DNA of 64,000 nt from Kitasatospora sp. MAP5-34 (GCF_029894335.1 NZ_JARXZC010000005.1:124001-188000); one strand, 5' to 3'; counted from the stretch's first letter, positions 10,614 through 20,047 are shown. Numbers and translations: made by a program. The notes: generated by a model from the sequence alone, not told the origin.

Positions 10614-13600
10614 ATGACCGATGGCGGCCACGTCCCCAGCGAGGGACTGCCGGAGCACCTGCTCGGCGGGTCCGGCCCGCTCGGCCGACCGGAGGGCGTC
10701 TCCGTACCCGGTGCTTCCGTACCCGGTACCGGTATGCCCGGTGTCGCGCTGCCCGAGGCTTCGGTGACTCCGGCACCCGGGACGGCGTTGCCGGACTCGG
10801 CGCTGTACGGCGTACCCGCTGCCGGGCCGGGCGCACCGCTGCCCGCGCAGGGTGCCGAGGGCTGGCCGACCGAGTCGCGTCCGGCCTTCACCTTCCTCGA
10901 CCAGCCGGACCAGCTCGACGACGAGGACGACCTTCTCCTGATGCCCGGTCCGCAGACTTCGTGGGGCGAGCCGCTCGGGCCGGTCGAGACGGTCATGGTC
11001 ACCGAACTGCCCGTCGTCACCCACCCGCAGGTGGCGGACACCATGACGCTGCGTACGGTCGAGGACCCGTCGGCGCCGGTCGCCGGCGTCGCTGACACTG
11101 CCGGGACGGTCGAAATGGTCGAGTCCACCGAGCCCGCCAATTCCGTGGAGTCCGCCGAGGGCACGCCGGTCGAGCCGTCCTGGCCGCCGCTGGCCCCGCC
11201 GCTGGTCGCGGCCGAGCCGGTCGCCGAGGCCGTTCCGGCGCCCGCCGCCGCGCCGGTGCCTCCGATGCCGCCGTCGCCCTCGGTTGCCACGCCCGTCGCG
11301 GCCCAGCCGCCGGTGACGGCCCCTCAGCCGCCGCGCCGTCCGCTGCACGCGGGCCCGCCCATTCCGGACCCTTCGCTGATGACCGGTCAGGTCCCCGTAC
11401 GCTCGCTCGCCGACCGTGGCCCGTCCGCTCAGGTGGACCCGCAGGCGTTCGCAGCGCGGGCGGTCCAGCCGCAGGCACCCGTCCAGGTGCCGGTACCGGA
11501 TCCCGTACCGGTGCCGCCGCCGGTCGAGGCGCCGCCCGTGGCGGTCGAGGCGCCGGTCGAGGTACCGGTGGAGCCGGTGGCCGCCCAGCCGACGCCCGAG
11601 CCCGCACCGGAGCCGGTGGCAGTCGAGCCCGCCCCCGTGGAGGTGCCGGAGGCTTCGGCCGTCGCCGCACCCGTAGCCGTCGACCTCCCCGAGGCAGTGG
11701 CAGCACCGGAGGTCGAGGCCGTGGCCGTGCCGGTGGCTGCTCCTCAGGAGGTCGAGCAGGCCGCCCAGGTCGAGCAGGCTGTCGAAGCCCCGCACGCGGC
11801 CATCCCGGCCCAGGCGACCGCGCAGACCGCACAGACCGTGCCGGCCGCGCAGACCGCATCGAGCCCGCCGCGCCGGATCTCCGCCTTCCTGGCCGCGCCC
11901 GCCCCACACGACCTCCCGCCCGTCGGTGCCGAGCCGCTCGCGGGCGCCGTCGCGCTCGCCGAGCCGCAGACGGCGGCGGGCAGCGGCGACATGGCCATGC
12001 CCGAGCAGCCGTCGCAGGCCGTCCCGGTCGAGCCCGCGCCGCAGCCGGTCGAGGCGGAGGCCGCACCCGAGGCCCCCGAGCCCCCGGCCGCCGTGGTCGT
12101 CGCGGAGCCCGAGGTCGCGCCCGAGCCCGAGGTCGCAGCCGACCCCGAGCCGGAGCCCGCCGCCGAGACTGTCGCCGTGCCCGAGGTCGAGGCCCAGCCC
12201 GAGACCGCTCCCGCTACCGAGGCCGAGGCCGCTCCCGAGCCGCAGCCGGTCGAGGCGGAGACCGAGCGCCCGCCCGCCGCCCCCGGTTACGACGAGGCCG
12301 GCCGCGACGCCGTCCACCAGGTGATCCGCGAGCGCCGCGACATCCGCAACGGCTTCCGCCCGGACCCGATCCCGCACGAGGTGCTGATCCGCGTCCTGGA
12401 GGCGGCCCACACCGCGCCCAGCGTGGGCTACTCCCAGCCCTGGGACTTCGTGGTCATCCGCTCGGCCAAGACCCGCCGCAAGATGCACGAGCTGGCAGAG
12501 CGTCAGCGCGACGCGTACGCGGACTCGCTGCCCAAGGGCCGGGCGAAGCAGTTCAAGGAAATCAAGATCGAGGCCATCCTCGAGACCCCGGTGAACATCG
12601 TGGTCACCGCTGACCGCACCCGTGGCGGCCGGCACACCCTGGGCCGCCACACCCAGCCGCAGATGGCGCCGTACTCGGCCGCCCTCGCGGTCGAGAACCT
12701 CTGGCTGGCCGCCCGCGCCGAGGGCCTGGGCGTCGGCTGGGTGAGCTTCTTCGACGAGGAGGAGATGGTCCGCGAGCTGGGCCTGCCCGAGCACCTCGAC
12801 GTGGTGGCGTACCTCTGCGTCGGGTACGTGGACTCCTTCCCCGACGAGCCCGAGCTGCAGCAGCAGGGCTGGGCCAAGAAGCGCCCGCTCTCCTGGGTCG
12901 TCCACGAGGAGCAGTACGGCAACCGCGCGCTGCCCGGCGAGGAGCCGCACGACCTGCTCTCGGAGACCCTGCGCGGCATCCGCCCGCTGGACGCCAAGGC
13001 GCTCGGCCACGCGTGGGACCGGCAGAAGCGGATGACCAAGCCGGCCGGTTCGCTCGGCATGCTGGAGATCATCGCGGCCCAGCTCAGCGGCCTCAGCCGC
13101 AAGTGCCCGCCGCCGATCCCCGAGCCCGCCTGCGTGGCGATCTTCGCGGGCGACCACGGCGTGCACGCCCAGGGCGTCACCCCGTGGCCGCAGGAGGTCA
13201 CCGCGCAGATGGTGGCCAACTTCCTGGCCGGGGGAGCGGTGGTCAACGCCTTCGCCGCCCAGGTCGGCGCCGAGGTCTGCGTGGTGGACGTGGGCGTCAA
13301 GAGCGAGCTGCCGGACGCCATCCAGCAGGGCCGCACCACCGGCCTGCTGCCCCGCAAGGTCAAGCCGGGCACCGACGACATGACCCAGGGCCCGGCGATG
13401 AGCCGGGAGGAGGTGCTCAAGGCGATCGGCGTCGGCATCGAGACCGCCCGCGACCTGGTCGCGGCGGGCAACAAGATCCTGATCACCGGCGACATGGGCA
13501 TCGCCAACACCACCGCCTCCGCCGCCCTGATCTCGGTCTTCGCGGGCGTCGACCCGGCCGAGGTGACCGGACGCGGTACCGGCATCGACGACGAGACGCA

Positions 13601-14024
13601 CGCCCGCAAGGTCGAGGTCGTCCGCCGCGCCCTGGCCCTGCACCAGCCCGATCCGGCCGACCCGATCGGCGTACTGTCCGCCGTCGGCGGCCTGGAGCAC
13701 GCGGCCATCGCCGGCTTCCTGCTCGGCGCGGCCTCGCTGCGCACGCCGGTCATCCTGGACGGCGTGATCGCCGGCTCGGCCGCACTGGCCGCCAAGGCCA
13801 TCGCGCCCGAGGTCCTCGCCGCCTGCATCGCCGGCCACCGCTCGGCGGAGCCCGGCCACCAGGCGGCGCTGGCCAAGCTCGGCCTGCGTCCGCTGATCGA
13901 CCTCGACCTGCGCCTCGGCGAGGGCACCGGCGCGCTGCTGGCGCTCCCGCTGGTGCAGAGTGCGGCCCGCGCGATGCACGATGTAGCCACCTTCGACTCC
14001 GCCGGGGTCACCGAGAAGGCCTGA
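10614..14024 (+). CDS. cobT: BluB-CobT fusion with long disordered N-terminus
   Basis: A 1136-aa protein for the lower-ligand branch of cobalamin synthesis. Residues 1 to about 557 are low-complexity Pro/Ala/Val/Glu repeats with no recognisable fold. Residues about 558-770 match the nitroreductase-like BluB family, which makes 5,6-dimethylbenzimidazole from FMNH2 (segments APSVGYSQPWDFVVIRS and GLGVGWVSFF). Residues about 783-1136 match CobT, which attaches phosphoribose to that base (RMTKPAGSLGMLE, AIFAGDHGVHAQGVTPWP, LGEGTGALLALPL). Normal CobT is about 350 aa. ATG 10614 has AAGGAG 7 bases upstream. A terminator follows. Confidence 0.9.
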   Translation: MTDGGHVPSEGLPEHLLGGSGPLGRPEGVSVPGASVPGTGMPGVALPEASVTPAPGTALPDSALYGVPAAGPGAPLPAQGAEGWPTESRPAFTFLDQPDQLDDEDDLLLMPGPQTSWGEPLGPVETVMVTELPVVTHPQVADTMTLRTVEDPSAPVAGVADTAGTVEMVESTEPANSVESAEGTPVEPSWPPLAPPLVAAEPVAEAVPAPAAAPVPPMPPSPSVATPVAAQPPVTAPQPPRRPLHAGPPIPDPSLMTGQVPVRSLADRGPSAQVDPQAFAARAVQPQAPVQVPVPDPVPVPPPVEAPPVAVEAPVEVPVEPVAAQPTPEPAPEPVAVEPAPVEVPEASAVAAPVAVDLPEAVAAPEVEAVAVPVAAPQEVEQAAQVEQAVEAPHAAIPAQATAQTAQTVPAAQTASSPPRRISAFLAAPAPHDLPPVGAEPLAGAVALAEPQTAAGSGDMAMPEQPSQAVPVEPAPQPVEAEAAPEAPEPPAAVVVAEPEVAPEPEVAADPEPEPAAETVAVPEVEAQPETAPATEAEAAPEPQPVEAETERPPAAPGYDEAGRDAVHQVIRERRDIRNGFRPDPIPHEVLIRVLEAAHTAPSVGYSQPWDFVVIRSAKTRRKMHELAERQRDAYADSLPKGRAKQFKEIKIEAILETPVNIVVTADRTRGGRHTLGRHTQPQMAPYSAALAVENLWLAARAEGLGVGWVSFFDEEEMVRELGLPEHLDVVAYLCVGYVDSFPDEPELQQQGWAKKRPLSWVVHEEQYGNRALPGEEPHDLLSETLRGIRPLDAKALGHAWDRQKRMTKPAGSLGMLEIIAAQLSGLSRKCPPPIPEPACVAIFAGDHGVHAQGVTPWPQEVTAQMVANFLAGGAVVNAFAAQVGAEVCVVDVGVKSELPDAIQQGRTTGLLPRKVKPGTDDMTQGPAMSREEVLKAIGVGIETARDLVAAGNKILITGDMGIANTTASAALISVFAGVDPAEVTGRGTGIDDETHARKVEVVRRALALHQPDPADPIGVLSAVGGLEHAAIAGFLLGAASLRTPVILDGVIAGSAALAAKAIAPEVLAACIAGHRSAEPGHQAALAKLGLRPLIDLDLRLGEGTGALLALPLVQSAARAMHDVATFDSAGVTEKA

Positions 14025-14038
14025 GTCCCGTCCGCAGT

Positions 14039-14074
14039 CCCCCGCACCGGCCCGAGGGCGCGCCGGTGCGGGGG
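14039..14074. terminator. Terminator after the BluB-CobT gene
   Basis: A perfect 13-bp stem (CCCCCGCACCGGC with its complement) and a 10-base loop lie 14 bases after the stop, followed by AGTGTTT. Confidence 0.85.
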
Positions 14075-14123
14075 AGTGTTTCGCTGTACCCGTAGAACCC
14101 TCCGTCCCCCAGGAGCCCCGACC

Positions 14124-15359
14124 ATGAACGCGCCCCACCCCCACCCCAGCACCGAGGGCCTCACCCCGTACCCCGTCGGTCTGCTGCTGGCCGGCCGACG
14201 CGTGGTCGTGGTCGGCGGCGGCCAGGTCGCCCAGCGACGGCTGCCCGCGCTGATCGCGGCCGGTGCGGACGTCCACCTGATATCCCCGGGCACCACCCCC
14301 GCCGTCCAGGCGATGGCCGACGCCGGTGAGATCCACTGGCACCAGCGCGGCTACGCCCCCGGCGACCTCGCCGACACCTGGTACGCCCTGGTCGCCACCG
14401 ACGACCCCGCCGTGAACATCGAGGTCAGCGCCGAGGCCGAGAGCCTGCGGGTGTTCTGCGCACGCAGCGACGACGCCTCCGCCGCCACCGCCTGGACCCC
14501 GGCCAGCGGCCACGACGGCGGCGCGACCGTCGCCGTCCTCACCGGCGACCCGCGCCACTCCGCCGCCCTGCGCAACGCCATCGTCGACGGCCTGCGCGAC
14601 GGCTCGCTGGCCGCCCGTCAGTACCGGGCACACGGCGGCGGCGTCGCCCTGGTCGGCGGCGGCCCCGGCGACCCGGACCTGATCACCGTGCGCGGCCGCC
14701 GCCTGCTCGCGGACGCCGACGTGGTGGTCGCCGACCGCCTCGCCCCGCGCGAGCTGCTCGCCGAACTGCCGCCGCACGTCGAGGTGATCGACGCCTCCAA
14801 GATCCCGTACGGGCGCTTCATGGCCCAGGAGGCGATCAACCGGACGCTGATCGACCACGCCAAGGCGGGCAAGTTCGTGGTCCGCCTCAAGGGCGGCGAC
14901 CCGTACGTCTTCGGCCGTGGCGGCGAGGAGCTGCTCGCCTGCGCCGAGGCCGGGATCCCGGTCACCGTCGTCCCGGGCATCTCCAGCTCGATCAGCGTCC
15001 CGGCGGCCGTCGGCATCCCCGTCACCCACCGGGGCATGACCCACGAGTTCACCGTCATCTCCGGCCACGTCGGCCCCGGCGACGACCGCTCGCTGACCAA
15101 CTGGGACGCCGCCGCACGGATGAGCGGCACCCTGGTCCTGCTGATGGCCGTCGACAAGATCGGCGCGATCGCCGCCAAGCTCATCGAGTGCGGCCGCTCC
15201 GCCGACACCCCGGTCGCGGTCGTCCAGGAGGGCACCACCGCCGCCCAGCGCCGCATCGACGCCACCCTCGCCACCGTGGCCGCCACGGTGACCGCCGAGC
15301 AGATCAAGCCCCCGGCCGTCATCGTCATCGGCGACGTGGTCAACGTACTGGCGCGTTAA
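14124..15359 (+). CDS. cobA: Uroporphyrinogen-III C-methyltransferase fused to precorrin-2 dehydrogenase
   Basis: A CysG-like fusion. The N-terminus (GRRVVVVGGGQVAQRRLPAL, about residues 25-45) is the NAD-dependent precorrin-2 dehydrogenase half. From about residue 175 (VALVGGGPGDPDLITVRG) it is a SAM uroporphyrinogen-III methyltransferase with the motifs VVRLKGGDPYVFGRGGEE and GISSSISVPAAVGIPVTHR. It makes precorrin-2 for cobalamin and sirohydrochlorin for siroheme. Length is 411 aa, shorter than E. coli CysG. ATG 14124 follows AGGAG at about 10 bases. It could equally be annotated cysG. Confidence 0.93.
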   Translation: MNAPHPHPSTEGLTPYPVGLLLAGRRVVVVGGGQVAQRRLPALIAAGADVHLISPGTTPAVQAMADAGEIHWHQRGYAPGDLADTWYALVATDDPAVNIEVSAEAESLRVFCARSDDASAATAWTPASGHDGGATVAVLTGDPRHSAALRNAIVDGLRDGSLAARQYRAHGGGVALVGGGPGDPDLITVRGRRLLADADVVVADRLAPRELLAELPPHVEVIDASKIPYGRFMAQEAINRTLIDHAKAGKFVVRLKGGDPYVFGRGGEELLACAEAGIPVTVVPGISSSISVPAAVGIPVTHRGMTHEFTVISGHVGPGDDRSLTNWDAAARMSGTLVLLMAVDKIGAIAAKLIECGRSADTPVAVVQEGTTAAQRRIDATLATVAATVTAEQIKPPAVIVIGDVVNVLAR

Positions 15360-15365
15360 CGCCAG

Positions 15366-15397
15366 GGGGCTCTGTCGAAGCAACCCGACAGAGCCCC
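15366..15397. terminator. Terminator after cobA/cysG
   Basis: A perfect 12-bp stem (GGGGCTCTGTCG with its complement) and an 8-base loop begin 7 bases after the stop codon. Confidence 0.85.
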
Positions 15398-15427
15398 GCA
15401 GAATCTCCCGCCCCTAAGATCGAGGGC

Positions 15428-16258
15428 GTGTCCGAACCAAGCACCGTCATCGACCCCGCCGACCCCCGGCTCGCCGACTACACCGACCTGACCGACGTCG
15501 AGCTGCGCCGCCGTCGTGAGCCCGCCGAGGGCCTGTTCATCGCCGAGGGCGAGAAGGTCATCCGCCGCGCGGTGGCCGCCGGCTACCGGATGCGCTCGAT
15601 GCTGCTCACCGCGAAGTGGCTGGACGTCATGGCGGACGTCATCGCCGAGACCGACGCCCCCGTCCACGTGGTCGAACCCGCCCTCGCCGAGGCCGTCACC
15701 GGCTACCACGTCCACCGGGGCGCGCTCGCCTCGATGGAACGCCAACCCCTCCCCGCCGTGGCCGACATCCTCCCCGGCGCAGGCAGCCCGGACAGCGCCC
15801 CGAGCCGCGTGGTGGTGCTCGAAGGCATCGTCGACCATGCGAACCTCGGCGCGGTCTACCGCAGCGCCGCGGCCCTCGGGATGGATGCCGTACTGCTCTC
15901 CCCGGACTGCGCCGACCCGCTCTACCGGCGGGCCGTCAAGGTCTCGATGGGCGCGGTGTTCACCGTCCCGTACGCCCGCCTCGAACCCTGGCCGGGATCG
16001 CTCGCCGCCCTCCGCGAGGCCGGCTACACGATCCTGGCGCTCACCCCGGCGCCGGACGCCGTACCGCTCGACGAGGTGCCGGCCGCGACGCTCCGGCGCT
16101 GCGCCGTCATGCTCGGGTCGGAGGGGAACGGTCTCACCGCGAAGGCGCTCGAGGCCGCCGACCTCAAGGTACGGATCCCGATGTCGCACGACATCGACTC
16201 ACTGAACATCGCGGCAGCGGCGGCGATCAGTTTTTACGCGGTGGCTCACCACAGCTGA
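15428..16258 (+). CDS. SpoU-family RNA methyltransferase
   Basis: Probable SAM-dependent 2'-O-ribose methyltransferase of tRNA or rRNA (TrmH/SpoU superfamily). The N-terminal substrate-binding domain includes GLFIAEGEKVIRRA. The C-terminal SPOUT knot domain shows motif 1 (LEGIVDHANLGAVYRSAAAL), motif 2 (VMLGSEGNGL) and motif 3 (RIPMSHDIDSLNIAAAAAIS). It is 276 aa. GTG 15428 is the likely start. It converges with the kinase gene on the opposite strand. The modified nucleotide cannot be deduced. Confidence 0.9.
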   Translation: MSEPSTVIDPADPRLADYTDLTDVELRRRREPAEGLFIAEGEKVIRRAVAAGYRMRSMLLTAKWLDVMADVIAETDAPVHVVEPALAEAVTGYHVHRGALASMERQPLPAVADILPGAGSPDSAPSRVVVLEGIVDHANLGAVYRSAAALGMDAVLLSPDCADPLYRRAVKVSMGAVFTVPYARLEPWPGSLAALREAGYTILALTPAPDAVPLDEVPAATLRRCAVMLGSEGNGLTAKALEAADLKVRIPMSHDIDSLNIAAAAAISFYAVAHHS

Positions 16259-16301
16259 CCGATCTGGCGGCGGCCCGTTGCCGGGTCGCGCCGGGGGCGG
16301 C

Positions 16302-18152
16302 TCAGCCGCCGGTCGTACTCCCGGTGCCCCCGGTGCTGCTGCCCGTGCTGCCCGTGCTGCCCGTGCTGCCCGTGCCGCCCGAGACGGCCGCGCCGGGCCA
16401 GGACTCGTCCAGGCTGCCGTCACCTCGCACGGTGTAGCGGGTGGAGGAGCCCGCGCCGGTCTGGGAGACGCGCTCGTCGCGGATCAGGGCACCGCTGTCG
16501 ATCCGCCAGGTCGCCACCGCCTGGGCGTCGGCGGCGGAGGCCCGGGCGGCCAGCAGGACGGGCGTGTCGCCGCTGAAACCGAAGAGCTCCACCAGATCCA
16601 CCGGCACCGCGCCCTCCGCCCGCCGCAACACCACCAGCGCGGCCGGGGCGTCCCGGTAGCGGGCCGGCAGTACGGTGCTGAGCGCGATCTGCGCGCCGTC
16701 GGCCGTGGAGTGCCCGTCCCGCAGCCGGATCGCCGCCCCGCCCGCCGGGTCGGAGTAGCTGCGGTTCGGCCAGTCGACGTTCGGGGACGCGACCACGGCG
16801 GGTCCGAGCGCCGGGTCGCCGGTGCCGCGCGCGGCGGCGGCGAACTGGGCGCCGGGCGACTGCACGCCGTCGATGGAGAGCCCGGCCGACGGCGGTGACG
16901 CAGCCGCAGCCGACCCCGCCGCCGACGCCGGAGCCGACACCGACGGGACGGACGACCTGCCCGGCCCGGGGGACATCCCCTGCTTGCTGCGGTTCTCGCA
17001 CCCCTGGGCTGCGGCGATCGCGAGCGCGACACCGACGGTGACGGTGACGAAGACGACGGCCCGCTGCCGCGCCAGCCGCTGCCGCGAACCGGTCGGCCGC
17101 CCGGGGGAGGGCCGTCCGGGCGTCGGCGTGTGCTGACGGTCCCGCACTCCGGCCGACCCGGCCGGCCGGTCACGTACCGACTCGCGCGGCTGGTCGCCGA
17201 GCTCCGGGCGGGGCATCGGCGCCGTCGCCGACTGCCCGTGCGGCCGTCGTGGGGGCGGCGGCGGCACGGCCGGCCTCGAAGGCACGGGCGGCGGCACGGC
17301 CGCACCCCGCGCGCGAGTGCCGCCGAGCGCCGCACCACGCGCGGCCAGCTCGCTCAGCCGCTCGTGCAGCGCCGCCGCTCCGGGCCGCTCGGTCGGCTCC
17401 TTCGCGAGGCAGGCCCGTACCAGCGGGGCCAGCGGCGGAGGTACGGCCGACAGGTCGGGCTCCTCGTGGACCACCCGGTAGAGCATCACCTCGGAGGAGG
17501 CCCCCGAGCCGAACGGCGAGTCGCCGGTCAGCGCGTACGCGAGCGTCGCACCGAAGGCGAAGACGTCCGTGGCGGGGGTGACGGCCGCGCCCCGGACCTG
17601 CTCGGGTGCGAGGAAGCCCGGCGAGCCGACCGCCGTGCCGACGTGCGTGAGGGTGCTGGCACCGCGCGACCAGGCGATGCCGAAGTCGATGATCCGGGGG
17701 CCCTTGGGGGAGAGCAGGATGTTGGAGGGCTTGAGGTCGCGGTGGACGACCCCGGCTTCGTGCACCTTGACCAGCCCGTCCGCGAGCGCCGCCCCGATCC
17801 GGGCGGTCTCCGTCCATGGCAGCGGGCCCTCCTCCCCGACCCGCTTGTAGAGCGAGGGGCCCGGGACGTAGGCGGTGGCGAGCCACGGCCGTTCGGTCTC
17901 GATGTCCGAGCCGACCACGCGCGCGGTGCAGCCGCCGCGGATCTTCGAGGCGGCTGCGATCTCGCGGGCGAACCGGGTACGGAACTCCGAGTCCTCGGCC
18001 AGCTCGGCCCGGATCAGCTTGAGCGCGACGCGCTGGCCCCGCCGGTCCGAGCCGAGGTAGACCACGCCCATCCCGCCGGCGCCGAGCCGCCGGTGCAGCC
18101 GGTACGGGCCGACGATGCGGGGGTCCTCACGCCTCAGCCGCATCATCGCCAT
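16302..18152 (-). CDS. Transmembrane Ser/Thr protein kinase
   Basis: A 616-aa eukaryote-like kinase. The kinase domain covers about residues 16-270: Gly-rich loop GAGGMGVVYLG (24-34), catalytic Lys45 in VALKLI, HRDLKPSN (137-144) and DFG (156-158). A Pro-rich linker is followed by one membrane span near residues 365-388 (VVFVTVTVGVALAIAAA). An extracellular domain of about 200 residues of unknown fold comes next, ending in a Gly/Ser/Thr repeat (GSTGSTGSTGS). No PASTA repeats are visible. ATG 18152 is the first start; the Met codons at residues 3-4 are alternatives. The ligand and targets are unknown. Confidence 0.92.
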   Translation of the reverse strand: MAMMRLRREDPRIVGPYRLHRRLGAGGMGVVYLGSDRRGQRVALKLIRAELAEDSEFRTRFAREIAAASKIRGGCTARVVGSDIETERPWLATAYVPGPSLYKRVGEEGPLPWTETARIGAALADGLVKVHEAGVVHRDLKPSNILLSPKGPRIIDFGIAWSRGASTLTHVGTAVGSPGFLAPEQVRGAAVTPATDVFAFGATLAYALTGDSPFGSGASSEVMLYRVVHEEPDLSAVPPPLAPLVRACLAKEPTERPGAAALHERLSELAARGAALGGTRARGAAVPPPVPSRPAVPPPPPRRPHGQSATAPMPRPELGDQPRESVRDRPAGSAGVRDRQHTPTPGRPSPGRPTGSRQRLARQRAVVFVTVTVGVALAIAAAQGCENRSKQGMSPGPGRSSVPSVSAPASAAGSAAAASPPSAGLSIDGVQSPGAQFAAAARGTGDPALGPAVVASPNVDWPNRSYSDPAGGAAIRLRDGHSTADGAQIALSTVLPARYRDAPAALVVLRRAEGAVPVDLVELFGFSGDTPVLLAARASAADAQAVATWRIDSGALIRDERVSQTGAGSSTRYTVRGDGSLDESWPGAAVSGGTGSTGSTGSTGSSTGGTGSTTGG

Positions 18153-18603
18153 GTCCGCTTCCCGTCAGCCCGTGGGGTGAGGCCCCGTCGGATGGGGCAT
18201 CGTCAGAATCCTGTCCGGGACAGCTTACGGACTGCGCGCTGCGGTGTGCTGATACGCAACACCTGCCGCACCGGTGGGATTGTCGGATTCCCATTCGTGG
18301 CCCCTCCGACCAGGCACGGAGCACCCTCTCGGGGTCGGTCTCAGGGTTCCCTCGGGGATCTGCGCGATACCGCCTCCCCCTGGGGTAGTACACCGGGGGG
18401 CCCGGCGTCATCCCAGGGATGGCCCAGAGAACGGTACGCGGGCATGACGACCGGGGAGAGACGGACCCGTAGCGTTGATTCCAGCGGTGGGCGGCTCAAC
18501 TCGTCCCCCGAGGTAACCCGTCCACCGCTCCAAAGACCCGAAAACCCGAAAACCGAAGAACCGTCAGCAACACCGTCAGCAGCAGCACCGGCAGGAGACG
18601 ACC
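18153..18603. other. Divergent intergenic region, kinase / small membrane protein
   Basis: About 450 bases between the kinase start on the minus strand and the small plus-strand gene. It should hold both promoters. No ORF with support was found. Short GTCAGCA(A/G)CA repeats lie just before the ribosome binding site of the small gene (18566-18586). Confidence 0.45.
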
Positions 18604-18813
18604 ATGGCCACGCAGCTCACCGGAGCCGCACGACGCCGTCGCCCCCACTGGCTCGCCTCCCGGCAGCCCTTCGGGGCGCCGGCGGGCACCAGGCACCCAG
18701 TGATCGCACTGGCGATGGTGCTGCCGTGCGCGGTCCTGCTGCTCGCGCTCTTCGGCGGCTGGGACCAACTGGCGACGCAGACGAAGGCGGTCGCCGATCT
18801 GATCGGGCGCTGA
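18604..18813 (+). CDS. Small single-span membrane protein (unknown)
   Basis: A 69-residue protein not recognised by family. An Arg-rich cytoplasmic-like N-terminus (AARRRRPHWLASR) precedes one hydrophobic span (VIALAMVLPCAVLLLALF) and a short tail. AGGAG about 7 bases before ATG 18604 is a strong ribosome binding site, which supports real translation. It is divergent from the kinase gene. No function can be assigned. Confidence 0.6.
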   Translation: MATQLTGAARRRRPHWLASRQPFGAPAGTRHPVIALAMVLPCAVLLLALFGGWDQLATQTKAVADLIGR

Positions 18814-18927
18814 CCCTTGGGGAAGGGTCGGCGCCGGCCGAGCGTCCCGCACACCGCCAGGGACGGCCCGCCACCGTGGACGGACGTGGACGGGCGAGCG
18901 CGGTGTGCACCGTGCGCTTCGGCAGAC

Positions 18928-18980
18928 CGAAGGTGCCGGGTACGGAGAGCCGGTGAGGGCCTCCGCACCCGGCACCTTCG
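18928..18980. terminator. Long inverted repeat after the small membrane protein gene
   Basis: A perfect 14-bp stem (CGAAGGTGCCGGGT with its complement) encloses a 25-base loop. It could end transcription from the small plus-strand gene. Confidence 0.55.
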
Positions 18981-19027
18981 CGTCCGCATGCGGCCCGCCC
19001 GCGCCCGGTAACACTCCTGACACGCCG

Positions 19028-19058
19028 AAGGCCGCGACCCTGATCGGATCGCGGCCTT
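19028..19058 (-). terminator. Terminator of the tRNA-Val cluster
   Basis: A perfect 10-bp stem (AAGGCCGCGA/TCGCGGCCTT) lies 12 bases past the 3' end of the last minus-strand tRNA-Val. It is the likely terminator of the six-tRNA minus-strand cluster. Confidence 0.75.
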
Positions 19059-19069
19059 CGTTCCTGCGG

Positions 19070-19141
<72 letters not shown>

Positions 19142-19182
19142 CGGGACATGCTGAAATGCAAACGGACCCTGGAGGGACCGAG

Positions 19183-19254
<72 letters not shown>

Positions 19255-19323
19255 CGGGACCTACTGAACTGCATCTACTGACCTGCACTGAGCGAGCTGC
19301 AGACGGATCCTGAGGGGATCGAG

Positions 19324-19395
<72 letters not shown>

Positions 19396-19428
19396 CGGGA
19401 CCTACTGATGGACCCTGAGAGGGTCGAG

Positions 19429-19500
<72 letters not shown>

Positions 19501-19536
19501 GGGGAGGGTCCCTGGCGAACCAGGGACACCTCTTGG

Positions 19537-19607
19537 AGGTGGAGACGGGATTTGAACCCGTGTACACGGCTTTGCAGGCCGTTGCCTCGCCTCTCGGCCA
19601 CTCCACC
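19537..19607 (-). tRNA. tRNA-Cys (GCA)
   Basis: A 71-nt cloverleaf with acceptor GGTGGAG/CTCCACC, anticodon GCA in CTGCAAA and discriminator U, the identity base of tRNA-Cys. It lies upstream of the tRNA-Val array on the same strand. Confidence 0.96.
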
Positions 19608-19645
19608 AGGCAACTTCGAAGAACGATCTTACACGTTCTCCATCG

Positions 19646-19718
19646 AGCGGACGACGAGATTCGAACTCGCGACCCTCACCTTGGCAAGGTGATGCTCTAC
19701 CAACTGAGCCACGTCCGC
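19646..19718 (-). tRNA. tRNA-Gly (GCC)
   Basis: A 73-nt cloverleaf with acceptor GCGGACG/CGTCCGC, anticodon stem TCACC/GGTGA and loop TTGCCAA, giving anticodon GCC. It is first in the minus-strand order Gly-Cys-Val(x4). Confidence 0.96.
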
Positions 19719-19943
19719 CTGTCTCCCGGTCACTTCACCGCTTGTTTGCGGCTCCGTTTCCCGGCGACGTGTTGAACTCTAGCGGATTCCTGGACCAGCT
19801 CAAATTCCGTTCCCGCAGCGTGGCGCGGGGAGGGTTCACCGGAGGGGTCGGCGGAGCGAGCTGCGGAGATCCCCGTGCAGCTCGCGGCAGCCCGCCGCTC
19901 CGCACCGCCGACCGTCCCCGACCTACACTTCAGCCACCGCAGT

Positions 19944-19993
19944 GATCCCCGCTGTGATCCTTCGGCGATCCCGTCGTGATCCCTCGAGGATCC
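19944..19993. repeat. Phased GATCC array upstream of the pabB-like gene
   Basis: GATCC recurs at 19944, 19956, 19967, 19978 and 19989, with spacings of 12, 11, 11 and 11 bases. Three copies are extended to GTGATCC. The array ends about 55 bases before the GTG start. Spacing near one helical turn suggests same-face protein binding or a degenerate 11-bp tandem repeat. The rest of the 329-base gap holds nothing recognisable apart from the divergent tRNA promoter side. Confidence 0.6.
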
Positions 19994-20047
19994 CCCTTCC
20001 CGCGCCGCTGTCCGCGTGGGGCAGCACCGAATCCGTGCAGGAGAACC

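Noticed and set aside
10284-15383. A very long minus-strand open frame opposite the cobalamin genes
   Set aside because: It lies antisense to the BluB-CobT and CobA genes, whose products are clearly recognisable. Its composition reflects GC-bias mirroring and it shows no motifs.
16330-16380. Nine-base tandem repeat as a separate genetic element
   Set aside because: It encodes the Gly/Ser/Thr tail of the kinase in frame and needs no other explanation.
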